Assembly (NCBI GenBank): GCA_951230915.1
Contig: OX579635.1
Location: 34,782,001-34,846,000 of the forward strand
Source of the DNA: Antitrichia curtipendula
Lineage: Eukaryota > Streptophyta > Bryopsida > Hypnales > Leucodontaceae
Direction of reading: 5' to 3'
Length of the DNA stretch: 64,000 nt
Shown here: positions 11,898-23,271 of the stretch, piece after piece
Position numbering within the stretch: position 1 is the first letter of the stretch
Layout of the letters: each line of letters opens with the position of its first letter
Position numbers and translations under genes: made by a program
The notes under the pieces: model-generated
Seen by the model: only the letters and a program-made list of their open reading frames with translations
Database searches by the model: none
Told to the model about the DNA's origin: nothing

Positions 11898-11911
11898 CCT
11901 ATTGAGAGCAA

Positions 11912-12296
11912 ATGGATCCATTACGAGCATCTCTTACAGTTAAGGATTTGCTTTCGAAGATGTATAGCATCGATGATCCTCCGCCTACATCGATTGAGCC
12001 ACTACAATTGGTGGAAAAGGACTTGCTTCGGGGAAAAGATGCGATGACTTTGAATACATCTTGGAGAGGTATTTTTCCAATCAGGTAGTTGTTGAGGTCA
12101 TGGAGAGTCACAAGGAGTTGCAAGACTCTATATTAGGCCTAGATTACTTCTTGCGTGGTGGTTTTGGATCATTCGGAGTGCGGGTCCTGCATGATGTGCT
12201 GGATGCTCTTCTAGAGTCTTGGACACCATCTAGGAGGTCGAAACACATTGCTGCTCAGGCTGCAAGTCGGGGATGGCAAGGTGGCTCAACATAGGA
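11912..12296 (+). pseudogene. Decayed coding sequence, unknown family
   Basis: An ATG at 11912 opens a 58-codon frame (MDPLRASLTVKDLL...) that stops near 12086. An overlapping second frame is open from 11998 to 12296 and contains YILERYFSNQVVVEVM, then SILGLDYFLRGG and a serine/arginine-rich tail. Both frames look protein-like rather than AT-driven, so one frameshift around 12030-12060 could link them. I do not recognise the family. Base composition is more GC-rich than the flanks. It could be a gene relic or coding remnant of a transposable element; it is not in a condition to make one intact protein as read. Confidence 0.35.
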
Positions 12297-12408
12297 AAGA
12301 AGACTAGTAGGTCCAGGAGGACAAGGGAAGTCAAGAGATGGAGGAGGATCGGGTGGACCAAGTGGAGGTAGGCCCGGTTCATTTTTTGGAGCGGTCCAGA
12401 TCATTATT

Positions 12409-12737
12409 GTGTTGCTTCCAGCATTTTTGACCTTAGAGAAGGGTTCATCAGTAGAACAACGACGAGCGAGGCAGGTGACTATCCGAGACAGATCAAGGCT
12501 ATTTTGTCATGATCAAATCATTTGTGATTATGATGAACGGCTTTATTTGTCTTCAGTTAATCAGGTTGGTTCAGTTACACTATATCATGGCCTTCGGATT
12601 GGGGCGTGGACTTCCTTTCTTACTTGTAGGATCAATCCACAGTACTCCCAAAACGAGTTCCATTCTGGACCTGTGTTCTATGTATCCAGCCACTTGGTGG
12701 TGGCTTTTGAGCACCCGTTGCACAATCATCCTTGATT
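12409..12737 (+). pseudogene. Second decayed coding-like frame, unknown family
   Basis: An open frame of about 108 codons contains DYDERLYLSSVNQVGSV and AFEHPLHNHP. The sequence after its stop, to about 13070, still reads protein-like in other frames between stops (for example around 12780-12850), which suggests frameshift decay of one longer coding region continuing from the fragment at 11912. No domain recognised. Confidence 0.3.
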
Positions 12738-13184
12738 GAGCACAGGTGACTCAGTGAGCATCCTTGTATTTAGAGTCCCTCTAGACATTCTACATGGTGT
12801 GAGGGCGCCTCCTGGCGATAGTGCTTCATTTGCTTGCAAATGGTTTGAGACAAAACTTCTACTCTCCAGAGTTTGATACGACCCATACATTTGATATCAT
12901 CATTGGATCGAGATGCCTACCTAGTTAGGATTCCAACATTTGTGTTTTGAAGATTGGAAACATAAAGCCCACACAGATTGCCTTTTGTATGCGGAGGGCG
13001 TGTGCATGGTTGCATTTGTGTGCCAAAGGATTGTTTGAGGAGAGGAGGATGGCCCGATCTACTTAGTCTCCTACAATAGGTATTATGGATTATAAATCTT
13101 TTCTATTGTAATAAAATGTCCTTTGAAGTTTTTTTCTTTTCTAGGGTGTACTTGAAGTTGTGTAGAAATTCTCAAACATCATCT

Positions 13185-13430
13185 TAGGGCCACTGTACAC
13201 TACGGCACAAAGTTGAAAGTCCGTCGATTTCCACCAATCAAATTGCAGGAATCCATGAATTCTTGAAATTTCGGCCTCTCAACCCTTCACACTAGACAGC
13301 ACAGTCAAGAGTCCGTCGCCCTCCAAATTGACATTTGGTAGAAAATTAATTACATGTTGACGGACTCTCGACCATAGTTTGGGTTGAGTAAAAATGGAGA
13401 CCCAAACTATGATCAAAAGTCCGTCGAATT
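13185..13430. repeat. Hairpin repeat related to the element at 16304
   Basis: Arms of about 28 bp at 13357-13384 and 13400-13428 pair with few mismatches. The inner 11 bp, ATAGTTTGGGT and ACCCAAACTAT, pair perfectly around a 15-base loop. The motif ACCCAAACTATGGT.GAGAGT is shared, allowing for strand, with the arms at 16338-16360. GTCCGTCG recurs at 13221, 13310 and 13420, so several foldback fragments of this family lie side by side. Confidence 0.5.
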
Positions 13431-14139
13431 TTTTTCCTAGAAAATCAGATTTGTTCTCTCTTTTCATACATTTTGTTATTTATTATTTGTTATTTGTTCT
13501 CTAGATTTCGACGTCAAGATTAAGTTCTTAAACTAATACTTGATGTCTATTTTAATTTGTACTCTAGTATGAGTAAGAGAACACTATGTGTAAATGAATC
13601 ATGTTAGATTGTCAAATAAAAGAAGTGCCATGAGTAAAAAGGAAAAAAATATAGAAAGAAAAAGAAAAGAAAAGAATGTAGAATGAATCCCTCCCTCCCT
13701 CCCTCCCATTATGGAGTTAATGGAATTCTACAGGATCTTTTGGATGTGATGGCTTAATCATGATTTAAAGTTCAAATTAGCCTCCATTTAGCTACTTTAT
13801 TGTTCCCTTAAATGAAGCGGCAATGACAGCTAAACCTGCATAGCAGACAAGTTTGCTTTCATTTCTAGCACTTGTCCTGCAATGGACGTTTGGAAAAAAT
13901 GACAGCGAATTTAACAGCAGTTGTAAGACAAACTTAATGTTAGATGGGAAATCTACTGATGAGTGATGACTAGACTATATTTCATACATCAGTTTTCCAC
14001 AATATATCTTTCTAAGCCTAAATTGAGTTTTCGACTTGATTTTGAGGGTATGCTAAAGTAGTAGCATACTGGCTGAAATTGACTGACTAGCTGTGAAGTA
14101 GGATTTCGGTTTGGCATGCTCTGGAGCTTCACCGAAGTG
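13431..14139. other. No gene recognised
   Basis: Contains a short (CCCT)n run near 13689-13707 and otherwise unremarkable AT-rich sequence. Confidence 0.4.
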
Positions 14140-14225
14140 ACCTTAGAGTAGTTCGGCACTGTGACTGAGCCGTTATTCTAAGAAATTACAAGCTGTGGGG
14201 GGACGATTGTACTCAGAAAAATGGC

Positions 14226-14830
14226 TTCTTCTTCATGTTCTAACAATCAAGTTTTACAGATGTTCTGATTGATGTGATTTCGGTTTAAGATTTTTTAGTT
14301 TTGTTTTCTTGACTCCTTATGACAGCAATAACACGCACTATGGAATGTAGACACCTCGTGTACCTCATTAACATTCCTTTTTGTCATGTTGTGGGATGGG
14401 CACAGGTGAGGTCCATAGACTCTTGGAGGATTTTTGACAAGCTACAAAAAATTCCTACTCCAAGCTCTCATGTTGCATTTTCTTACTTGGTGATAATTAT
14501 GCAATGATGTTTTGTCCTACACTTAGAAGATAGAGATATGATGCTTGTGTATAAACTTTGGAGGTTGTTACTCCACCTTTGTACAGATTTTATTAGGAAA
14601 ACAATTGGGTTCCATTTGTTACAGCAAAGCTTGGATTAAGGTGTGTCATGGTATAAATAGCTTGTAAGCCTTTTATCAAATCTACAAATATCCAAAAGAT
14701 TGTAGTTTAAGTATTGATTTATGATCTAGTAGTGGCTTGCAAAAAACAAAGACTTAATCAGATCAGTGCCCGATCTAGGAATGTTCCAGAAAGGTTTTGT
14801 TATTTGTTATTTGTCATTTGTTCTTTGCAA
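14226..14830 (+). repeat. 1.2-kb-spaced direct duplication, copy 1
   Basis: Blocks at 14226-14430 (GTGACAGC-like, TAGACACC, CATGTTGTGGGATGGGCACA) and at 14760-14820 (GATCAGTGCC...ATGTTCCAGAAAGGTT) recur in the same order at 15419-15630 and 15985-16036. GATGGGCACAGGTGAGGTCC is spaced exactly 1200 bp from its partner. Both copies have ATGGC after a short A-run, but no shared open frame. Possibly a duplicated, decayed gene leader or element. Confidence 0.55.
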
Positions 14831-15418
14831 GAACAATGATTCAAGCTTTAGATTTTGAAAATATTCTTATCTCTTACAAGAATAAGTTCAAAAAAATATA
14901 GAGCAAAAATAAATGGACTAAATACATGATGGAAAGTTGGCAATAGAAATGCACTTCATAAATGAAGTTTTTGTTCCCAAAACCACAATCTCAAAATTTT
15001 CAAAAAATTATATGCAAATCTGCTTGGATTTAGCAAGCAGCAAACATTTATGGAAAATAAGCCACCGTTTTCAGATGGCAAAAACACCTCTCTCAAAGAG
15101 CTATTTAAAAACTGTCATAGCAGAGCCTTATAATGAGTTGCAGGAGCTGGTTGCTTAATGAGCCAAGCCGAAATTCTGCAGACACAGTTAAATGCAGGGC
15201 CAGTAAAGAAGATGAAACTCTGAACAAACAGAGAAAAAATCATTACTTCAAATACCTTCAGCTCAGTAGTCTTTTTTGGTATGTATGACCAAAGAACCGA
15301 CTGCTAGTAGGGATTACAAGGGAGCTCAGTGAATGCTTCGTAGAACCAGCAATCTGCTACTGTGAGCATTGACGATTTGACGGTGGAGAGTAGTGGTGCA
15401 CTGAGATTGGAAAAATGG
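14831..15418. other. Spacer between duplicated blocks
   Basis: The open frame at 14937-15158 has no recognisable domain. No repeat boundary seen. Confidence 0.35.
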
Positions 15419-16036
15419 CAGCTTCAACATCACAACGTCCGACTTATCACCAGGTTTACAGAAGAGCTTTGGATTTGCTTATGATTTGTGTTGCATGATG
15501 ATTTTTTTCTCCTAGTGACAGCGATAACAAGCGTTGTGGGCTACAGACACCTGTTGTTTCCTCACTGACATTTCAATGTTTTGGCATGTTGTAGGATGGG
15601 CACAGGTGAGGTCCACACCCTCTAGGAGCGATTTTCAACAAAGCTTGTACATTTTCTTTACCATGAAACTCATGTTGTTGTAGTCTACTGCACTTTGAAT
15701 ACTATGTAGCTTTCCACAATCTGTGAGATTTACTAAGGTATTATGCTTTTACAAAAATTAGTACAATTTGCAATGTCTTGACTTCACTTATGCATACCTT
15801 GCATGGATAGAGTCTATGATATATACTTTATAATGATTCTTGCAAAGAGGTAGAGATAAAGTTTTAGATTACATTCTTATAGCTATATGAAGCTATTTGT
15901 CAAAAATCATAAAATGTCCCAATAAGGACCTCATAGCTTATGAACTGTTTTGTTTGGTGCTTGACTCAAAAATGTCTAGAAAAGATTAGATCGGTGCCTG
16001 TTCCAGGGATGTTCCAGAAAAGGTTGTTATTTGTCG
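15419..16036 (+). repeat. 1.2-kb-spaced direct duplication, copy 2
   Basis: Partner of 14226-14830, with about the same internal order and clear divergence. It ends just before the family A1 element nested in a hairpin repeat. Confidence 0.55.
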
Positions 16037-16303
16037 CCATTGGGGTTTGAATCCTAGTCTCCACCATTACAACGAGGAGTCTTTGCATTTAATGAACCTA
16101 GTTCTCTTAACCTACTTCCCTTCAATGGCCAGTGCCACCCTTCTATTCCATTTATACCCTTCATATTCCTTGTTTGATGGTAAGAGCATGTGCTGTGATT
16201 TTTTTTCCGAGACCATTTTGGACTCCTTTCTCATGTTTTTTTATCTTTTGCTTGAAAAAATTGACACATGGGTGAGGTTTGAACTTTGGGCTTGGCCTTT
16301 GGA

Positions 16304-17391
16304 GGCTTCTCACTATGGCCGTCCAAGTTGAAAGGCCGTACCCAAACTATGGTTGAGAGTTCAACGAAATGGGCTCTTTAACCCCTAAAAGCCCATTGTC
16401 CCTTCGGGGGACAAATGCGTTTTTGGGCAGGTACCTACGGGCTGCAATTTTCTTCTGATTTTTGAAACTTTTTTTGGAGGTAGAAAAGCTGATTAGCTAC
16501 GTGGGAATATAATTTTTTTCACAACCGGTGCCCGTTAACAAAAGTTATGACCAAATAAGCTCAAAACAGGGGACGGGGGGCAACGCGGGCAGCAAAAAAA
16601 AATTTACTTTTTACTTTTTTTATTTTTTTTTTAGTATTTTTTTCTCATAGATTATATTTTTGTCTATCTAAAAAGCTTTGATTCATTTCATTTGGATTTG
16701 TTATGAGAAAGTTATGGACATTCTTGTTTTTCGGGCAGTTAGAGCATCTTTTTGAAAAAAATAACTTGTAGGATTCATTTCTAAATGCAATTTTTCAAAT
16801 TTTTCAGTTTTCTTTTTCTGCATGGTTTAGTTTACTTGCTAGAACAATCTCACCATAGGGATTAGTGCATTTTAATTCCATCTAAAATATATGAATACTT
16901 TAGATTTTCCTTCTATCTTGTACCTACTTCTCTTCAACAATTTTTTTAATAATGAAAATTATATTTTTTTTATTTGATTTTTTTTAATTAGACTCTCAAC
17001 TCAATTCTCCACTGTAAAGATTTAAAGCTCAAAACTCTGTAGTGCAAAAATTTTAAGTTAAAAATGTTCAAAGTCAAAAAATCTAGTCCCACAATGTGCT
17101 GAAAAACTTGTTTTTTTCACTTTAAACGTAGATATCTTGCAAACTGTGCTGTCAAGAATTCTGAAATTTTTTCCACACATTCTCATATTAGTTAGGTGTA
17201 AGATCATATGGTTAGATGTGCAAAAAAAACATTTTTAATTTTTTTTCACTCTTTGCTAAAAAAGTGGTAGTTTTGGGTGTTTTTTGGCAGAAAAAAGGCC
17301 TTGGGCCTTTAGGGGTTAATGGGCATTTCTTTGGACTCTCACCCAAAGTTTGGGCACGGCCTCTTGACTTGGTTGGCCATAGTGTGAAGCG
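16304..17391. mobile_element. Foldback MITE interrupted by a TTAA element
   Basis: The left arm at 16304-16374 and right arm at 17320-17391 are near reverse complements: GGCTTCTCACTATGGCC pairs with GGCCATAGTGTGAAGC, and ACCCAAACTATGG with CCAAAGTTTGGG. Subtracting the inner 934-bp TTAA insertion leaves a hairpin of about 150 bp whose central loop contained the TTAA target. The arms share the ACCCAAACTATGGTTGAGAGT motif with 13357-13428. Confidence 0.68.
16382..17315 (-). mobile_element. TTAA element, family A1 (934 bp), nested
   Basis: Begins CCCCTAAAAGCCCATTG after TTAA (16378-16381) and ends CTTGGGCCTTTAGGGG before TTAA (17316-17319). Its interior matches, in reverse orientation, the elements at 19707-20642 and 24593-25362, including the ACTGCC..TTTCT and AATCCAAATGGAAT blocks. 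Non-coding. It sits at the loop of the foldback element 16304-17391. Confidence 0.78.
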
Positions 17392-17399
17392 GCCCTTAG

Positions 17400-18770
17400 G
17401 CAATTTCAAGCTAGCCCAAAAAATAGAACGTATTTTCCTTTGCCATTGATGTCCATTCTCTAGGATGCTAAACTTTTGTCTTGGTAGGTGAAGAGTTAGA
17501 AAATTGGATTTCTGATATGTTATGATCTCACTATATAGTACTAATAGTGCAATGGGTACAAAGCACCCTATGTTACCTTCGAGTACCTTGGAGCACTGCA
17601 TCAAATGCTTCGGAACCACTCCCAGTGCGGAAGAGAGCACTTTGTTGGCTTCACCTAATCATGATAAAGATTTGCTATTCAAATCCTCCACAGATTCTTC
17701 TGGATGATCCAGCTTATGAGATTGCATGTAGATTGCTGTAGTGTGCAGTTCTGTACAGAACTGTGAGCAAGATTCAAGTACTTTTTTGTGTCACTTCTCC
17801 GTTACTATTACGAAAATTTTGTATTCTCCATGATGAGAATGGTACATTGCCAAGGCGCCAACTGCAATGATATTTAGTATCACCATACTTTGCTTGAAAC
17901 TTTGGGGGGGTATGTACATCCTTCATTGCATATCATGAACAGAAATGCGATTAAGCTAGTGCATACTTTTGGTCCGACTGTATTATAATTTTAAGTTTAG
18001 TTTCTTCCGATTGGATTTTGAAGGTAGGATTGAATTGCGATTCTAGGGTTTGGGGAACCAGAATTCTGATTTTATTTGGAGCTCCCATTTGAGTCCACAA
18101 GGTAGCAAAGGGCTGAATTCGTGCCTAGGGAGTTCAGAGTCTAATTCGTTCTTTCTGGTCCGGAAATTAATATGGAATCGTGTGGAGCAATTTGAGTGTC
18201 AGTGGTTGAATATTAGCATGGTCGAATGGATTTGAACTGAACCCTTCATTTTTTGCGTCTAGGGTTTCATTCATTGTTTGTGTAGTCGCCTTATTCTCTC
18301 CCATTGCTGGATATTGTATGCAATTTCATGAATTACTCCATCTTTATTGGTTATGGAGGATTTAAGGCGATTACTGCAGCTTGAATTTGCATTTCTAGGT
18401 TTCAATGTCCTGATCGTTGTCATGGTTCTTTATGTACAATGAGGAATTTATTCAGAGGAGAGGGCATGGCATGGTTATGTATCTATTGACAGCAGAAAAA
18501 GACACTTGGAGTTGAAACTTGTGAATTCTGTTCAGCACGAAGTGATAGTTCTGTTACTCGTTCGCTGGTAGGAAAGTGTGTCCATCATACTATGATACAC
18601 TTTTGTTTGTCGTGATGTTTTGTTTAGGGTTTAGGGATTTGTTTTTGTTAAGCTTTATGATGTGGCTTTTGATGCCTGAGGTGGATGTAGTATTCGGGTA
18701 AGATGAAAGTCTTTTTTGTAGAGTACATTGGTAGTTTTGGTCGTTGGGAGGAGTGCTTTGTAGGTGAATC
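17400..18770. other. No gene confirmed
   Basis: Composition is moderate rather than strongly AT-rich, and short plus-strand frames occur at 17522-17741 and 18050-18235. None has a domain I recognise or continues across a supported splice site. It may contain decayed gene sequence. Confidence 0.35.
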
Positions 18771-19389
18771 AACACCATATTCATTAAAAGGAGAGTTTTC
18801 CATTGAAATGAGAGGTAAATTAAAAAAAACTGAGGAAAGGTTTAATGTCAATTTAGGTCGAGTCAACCTAAATTGACATAAAATCTTTGAGATTTGACCT
18901 AGTTTTGAAAGGTTTAATGTCAATTTAGATTGAGTCAACCTAAATTGACATTAAACCTTTCAAATTTGATCTAGTTTTGAAAGGTTTAATGTCAATTTAG
19001 GTCGAGTCAACCTAAATTGACATAAAACCTTTTAGATTTGATCTAGTTTTGAAAGATTTTATGTCAATTTAGGTCGAGTCAACCTAAATTGACATAAAAT
19101 CTTTGAGATTTGACCTAGTTTTGAAAAGTTTAATGTCAATTTAGGTCGAGTCAACCTAAATTGACATAAAATCTTTGAGATTTGACCTAGTTTTGAAAGG
19201 TTTAATGTCAATTTAGGTCGAGTCAACCTAAATTGACATAAAACCTGTTTTGGCTCGACCTAAAATTGAAATATTTTATATCAAATCTGCTCAAAACTCT
19301 CATTTTAATGGAAATTGTTGATTTAGGTTGAGATCAACATGAATTATTTTGAGAGGTCCCCAATCTCCCATTTTAATGAATATGATGTT
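18771..19389. mobile_element. Foldback element carrying palindromic 72-bp array
   Basis: The termini at 18771-18789 and 19371-19389 are inverted repeats (AACA.CATATTCATTAAAA), bounding 619 bp. Inside is a six-copy tandem array (18846-19238) whose unit is itself a palindrome. A degenerate inverted block (TTAGGTTGAGATCAAC) follows the array. No coding frame. Target duplication not clear. Confidence 0.7.
18846..19238. repeat. Six tandem 72-bp units, each with a 33-bp palindrome
   Basis: Palindromes begin at 18846, 18918, 18990, 19062, 19134 and 19206, exactly 72 bp apart. Each has arms TGTCAATTTAGGT and ACCTAAATTGACA around a 7-base loop (CGAGTCA in most copies). The spacers in part form a second hairpin (TTAAACCTTTCAAA pairing with TTTGAAAGGTTTAA). 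Confidence 0.92.
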
Positions 19390-19455
19390 AATCTTGGTAC
19401 ATTCTCTGTAAAGAACATACGCCCGAGTGTTTACTATTTTGCACTCTACCTGCAC

Positions 19456-20766
19456 GTCTAGACTAGAGATTCTATAATTGTTTGCAAACTAAAACTCCTC
19501 ATAACCTTCATTTTTTAAATCAAAATGGAATGATTTAAAGCTTTTCACATGTATATAAATCTAGGAAACCAATTTCAAATTCTTTTTCTGTAAAAAAGTG
19601 ATTTTTTATAAGATGCCCAAGTTGCACATCAATCAATAGAAACTACATATCAAACAACAAATTTTTAATCATGTAGTCAAAAGTTATGAAAATTGTTGTG
19701 CCTTAACTTCTAAAGTCCAAAGGCCTCTTTTCCATCAAAAAACCATTCAAAACTGCCATTTCTATAACAAAGAGCAAAGAATTTAATCTTTTCATTTTTA
19801 TTTTATTTTTTGTATCTCTATCTGTAGGATCTTATACTAGACTAGTATAAAAATGTGTTGAATAAATTTCACAAACTTTGATTATGTAGATTGCAAGATA
19901 TTTGCATTTACCCCCTTTGAGTGAAGGAAACAAGGTTTTTTGCACCTTGCTCACCTACATTTTTTTGGCTTCAAACCTTCATAACTTATAATTTTTGTTC
20001 TATTGATTTTGGATTTCTAATTTTATGTGATAAATAATTGAGTTGAAAATTTAGGCATTTTAAAAATAAATAAATAAATTGGTTTTCACTCATTAAATGT
20101 TTTAAAACTAGAAGTAGGTTCAAGATTGAGGGAAAATCTAAATTGTTAATAGCTCTAAGATAGAATTAAAATGCACTCATTTGAGCGGTGAGATTGTTCT
20201 AGTAGGAGATTTGAACCTTGTGAAACTTTTTTTTTTGAAAACTAGTGAAAATTGAGGTTGGAAATGAATCCTATAAGTTGTTTTTTCAAGAAGATGCTCT
20301 GATTGTCAAAAATCAAGATTATCCATAACTCTTACAAAACAAATCCAAATGGAATAAATTAAAGATTCTCCATGTACATAAAAATATAATCTATAAAAAA
20401 ATTTAAAATTTTACTTTAAGATTTTTGGAGGGGTTTTTTACACCTGCCAATTTTTTTTAAAAAGGACTTTTTGTAAATTAACTTTTGCTCCCAAGCTTCA
20501 AATGAAATAAAAACTATATTTTTGGAAATCTTGAATGTATGTTTTTCTATCTTCACCAAAAAAAAATTCAAAAAATCACAACAAATATTGAGACCACAGG
20601 AACTTGCCCTAAACCCCTGAGGGGACAATGGGACTTTAGGAGCTAAAAGCTAAGTACTTCTCAACCACATGTTGTACAAAAATTTGAAAGGAAAATAAAA
20701 ATTTGTAGTGAGTTTCCCCAATCAATATGTTGCCAAAACAAAACTTGTTTACTCCTTTAATAGGGG
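19456..20766 (+). mobile_element. TTAA element, family A2, left-truncated, interrupted
   Basis: The segments 19456-19706 and 20647-20766 match consecutive parts of the element at 59538-60488, broken exactly at an internal TTAA where the family A1 copy 19707-20642 lies. The right end reads CCTTTAATAGGGG, then TTAA at 20767-20770. The left part is missing. The ACTCCTCATAAC, AGTCAAAAGTTATGAAAATT and CACATGTTGTA blocks support the alignment. Confidence 0.7.
19707..20642 (+). mobile_element. TTAA element, family A1 (936 bp), nested in A2
   Basis: Left end CTTCTAAAGTCCAAAGGCC after TTAA (19703-19706); right end GACTTTAGGAG before CTAA (20643-20646), a one-base variant of TTAA. Its interior matches 24593-25362 in the same orientation. 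It interrupts an older family A2 copy at that copy's internal TTAA. Confidence 0.75.
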
Positions 20767-20770
20767 TTAA

Positions 20771-21119
20771 TAAAAAGCACTTTCTCCCTACTCACATAAA
20801 AGTAAATAGGCGATCACAAAACGAAACTACAAAGTGCCAAGCCGATTCCGATACTCAAAACAGACTCAGATCTTTCATTTCTGATTCCAATGCAGCATTA
20901 TTGGAAGGTTGCAATAGCATCTTCTTGTCTTGAGGGCACCCCCAAGGCCCCAACAACAACATGCTCAAGCAAATCAATGGAGGACATTCCTCTAACTATC
21001 TTAGAAGACCAATGGTACGGAATCTTTAGAGATCAGTTGTGGCGTGTTGCATGTGGGGCTGCTCTGACTGCTCATCTCCGATAAGCGTTCCAAGTTTTCA
21101 AAGGCTAAGATAGAACCAA
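20771..21119. other. No gene confirmed
   Basis: Short plus-strand frames at 20771-21084 have no recognisable domain. No RNA gene or repeat boundary seen. Confidence 0.35.
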
Positions 21120-21396
21120 CTAAGGTAGGTACACCCAAATGTGCCACTGACCTTAAACCGCCATCTATACTATGTGTACATCTCCAAAATCAGTTCTGTA
21201 CCTATAAGGAAGAAACGCTTTTAGAACCAAACTTTGTTCCTTAATAACTTTTGCATACAATATCCAAATGCCATGTTCTCTGGTGCGTTGGAACCTCCTT
21301 TCACTTGCCTACAAGAACATATGAAAATTTGACCAATCTAATAATAGTAACTAGACTCAGTAGCAAAAAGTGGCGGTTTTGGGTGTACCCACCTTA
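21120..21396. mobile_element. MITE with 29-bp terminal inverted repeats
   Basis: The left end TAAGGTAGGTACACCC and right end GGGTGTACCCACCTTA are inverted repeats over about 29 bp with four mismatches. TAA/TTA at the ends could be a PIF/Harbinger-type 3-bp duplication, but the register is ambiguous. The 277-bp element is non-coding. Confidence 0.6.
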
Positions 21397-21625
21397 AGCT
21401 TAAATAATGTCCCATCTTCCAAATTGTTCAGTTTGGTTCGGACTTCGAAGAGTGAGTCTGAAGGATATTCCAAACCGATATTCCTGGATCCGTTGGACCG
21501 TTGTTCAAGAAATTCAGTTATGTTGTACTGCAGGCAACCAGCATTTGTTTTCGAGCGAACTTGCGCGCTATTCGATCCGATCCTGTCAGACTCTGTCTGT
21601 CTCTCTGTCCCTCCTTCCATCTAGA

Positions 21626-21915
21626 ATTGCGCCAGTACGTACTGTGAAGGCTTGTGGCAGGGAAGTACAGTTCAGGAAAAAACAACAGGAAGCGATCGAT
21701 GTATAAAGTTAAAGTTTAACTTAACTTACAACCTCGATCAGACACGCAAACTGAACTGAATGTGGATAAGAAGTTGCGCCAGTGCTGTTGAAGGCTTTGA
21801 ATTGTGGCAGGTACAGTTCCGAATAAAAACAACAGATCGAAGCGATCGATGCATTTAATAAGTTAAAGTTATGACCTAGCTCAGACACGCAAACTCGAAT
21901 GTGGATAAGAAAGAG
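21626..21915 (+). repeat. Tandem duplication, about 145-bp unit x2
   Basis: Blocks GTGGCAGG, TACAGTTC, AACAACAG, AGCGATCGATG, CAGACACGCAAACT and GAATGTGGATAAGAA occur in the same order in both units. The units differ by small indels. Confidence 0.75.
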
Positions 21916-22210
21916 CTGCATGCCAAAGAAGATGCGGCGGGCACGGATCTTGAGGATCGAGTTGTGGAGAACACACTGAGCAAATCTAACGAACAAGCAA
22001 AAAGATCGAACGTCAAGAGAGAAAGTAGAAGTTTTAATCGTGATTTTCAAGCTCTGCAATCAGGGTCACACAACGACGCACGACAAGCGCCGGACTGATG
22101 GATTGCAGGGCAAGTACGGTACACGCATCTTTTGAGATTGGTATCAGTGGCAAGCCTTATGACTGGCAGAATGACTGTCTGGTTTGCTGCCCTGTTGGCA
22201 CTGTTGGCAT
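21916..22210. other. No gene confirmed
   Basis: A short plus-strand frame at 21901-22098 runs partly through the duplication. It is lysine/arginine/serine-rich, without a recognised domain. Confidence 0.35.
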
Positions 22211-22214
22211 TTAA

Positions 22215-22797
22215 CCCCTAAAGGACCAAGGGGGGTATTCAGGGAGATATTGTCAAAAACTGTGGTTTTTTAGTTTGTTAATCAAAACTGAAAATTGAAT
22301 TTTTTTTTTTTGAAACTTCAACCGTACAAAACTAAAGTAAAGTATTTTATCAAAGTGTGGAAAAAATTTCAGCCCATTTGACCGTGTGGATTGAAAGATT
22401 ATAACGTTTGAAGTTAGAAGAATATGTTTTTTTTTGAAACCGCCCCAACAAAGTTTGACTACGCTTAGAATGTGATTTGAGTATTTAAATTTGTTTTTTT
22501 CTGGACAATTGTATGCCATATTTTATTAGTTACATACATGCCAAATTTCAAAAGTTGATGAGCTTTTCTGCAAAAGATTCTCCAAAGATTCCCAAATTGC
22601 CCGAGCTGCCCCAAAAGTTCAAGGCAGCATAACTTTTGATCCGGGCACCCGATTGGGAAAAAAATTATTTTTTCACGAAGGAGGCACATATATGTACATT
22701 GTGTCCAAATTTCATGAACATCTGACCAAAAATGACTTCATAGGAACCTACCCGAGATTTCTTGCGTACGTTGAACGGACACTTGGTCCTTTAGGGG
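22215..22797. mobile_element. TTAA element (583 bp) with perfect 16-bp inverted termini
   Basis: The ends are exact inverted repeats, CCCCTAAAGGACCAAG and CTTGGTCCTTTAGGGG, and both flanks are perfect TTAA (22211-22214 and 22798-22801). Interior sequence differs from families A1 and A2, so it is a third type sharing their termini. Non-coding. Intact ends and flanks make it one of the youngest-looking copies here. Confidence 0.88.
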
Positions 22798-23031
22798 TTA
22801 AAAAAAATTCTTTTCTCCCTGTATCAAGACAAGACAAGTGTGAGAAATCATGGAGACTGAGATGAGCAATTGAAAATTTTCAAATTTGTTGACAAAGTAT
22901 GAATTTGTTATGGATTTTTGTCAGCCAACAATTCCAATCCTTTTTATGCAACTATTGTAAATTATCTTTGTCTTTTAAGCAAATTATAGGTGATTCTAGG
23001 TGTCTTGAAATTTGCCTTTAGATAAACAATT

Positions 23032-23271
23032 ACTACACAAAATAGTGAAATTAGATTGCCGTATATTAATTTCTTGACATGTGACACTATATAAATATTT
23101 GTTGTTAGTATTCAAGAATGCACCACTTATGAATTAGATCTTGTTGTAAGTGGTACTCATGAACCTCCATGTGTGCAAATGAAAATATCTATAGAAGTAT
23201 TTGTTGACTTTGATGGCTTGTAAAGTAACTTTCTTAGCGTAAGACAACCTAACTTCACTATTTTGTGTAGT
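23032..23271. mobile_element. MITE with ACTACACAAAATAG inverted termini (240 bp)
   Basis: About 27 bp at each end pair with two mismatches (ACTACACAAAATAGTGAA.TTAG.TTG). The right end, read inwards, begins CACTACACAAAA, so a CACTA-type origin is possible. No convincing target duplication was found. Confidence 0.6.

Noticed and set aside
12409..12737. Assignment of the 108-codon frame to a named family
   Set aside because: HNHP and DYDERLYLSS looked suggestive, but I could not tie them to a family; kept only as an unknown fragment.
18846..19238. CRISPR-like array
   Set aside because: Units are 72 bp with near-identical spacers in a plant nuclear context; it is a palindromic tandem repeat.
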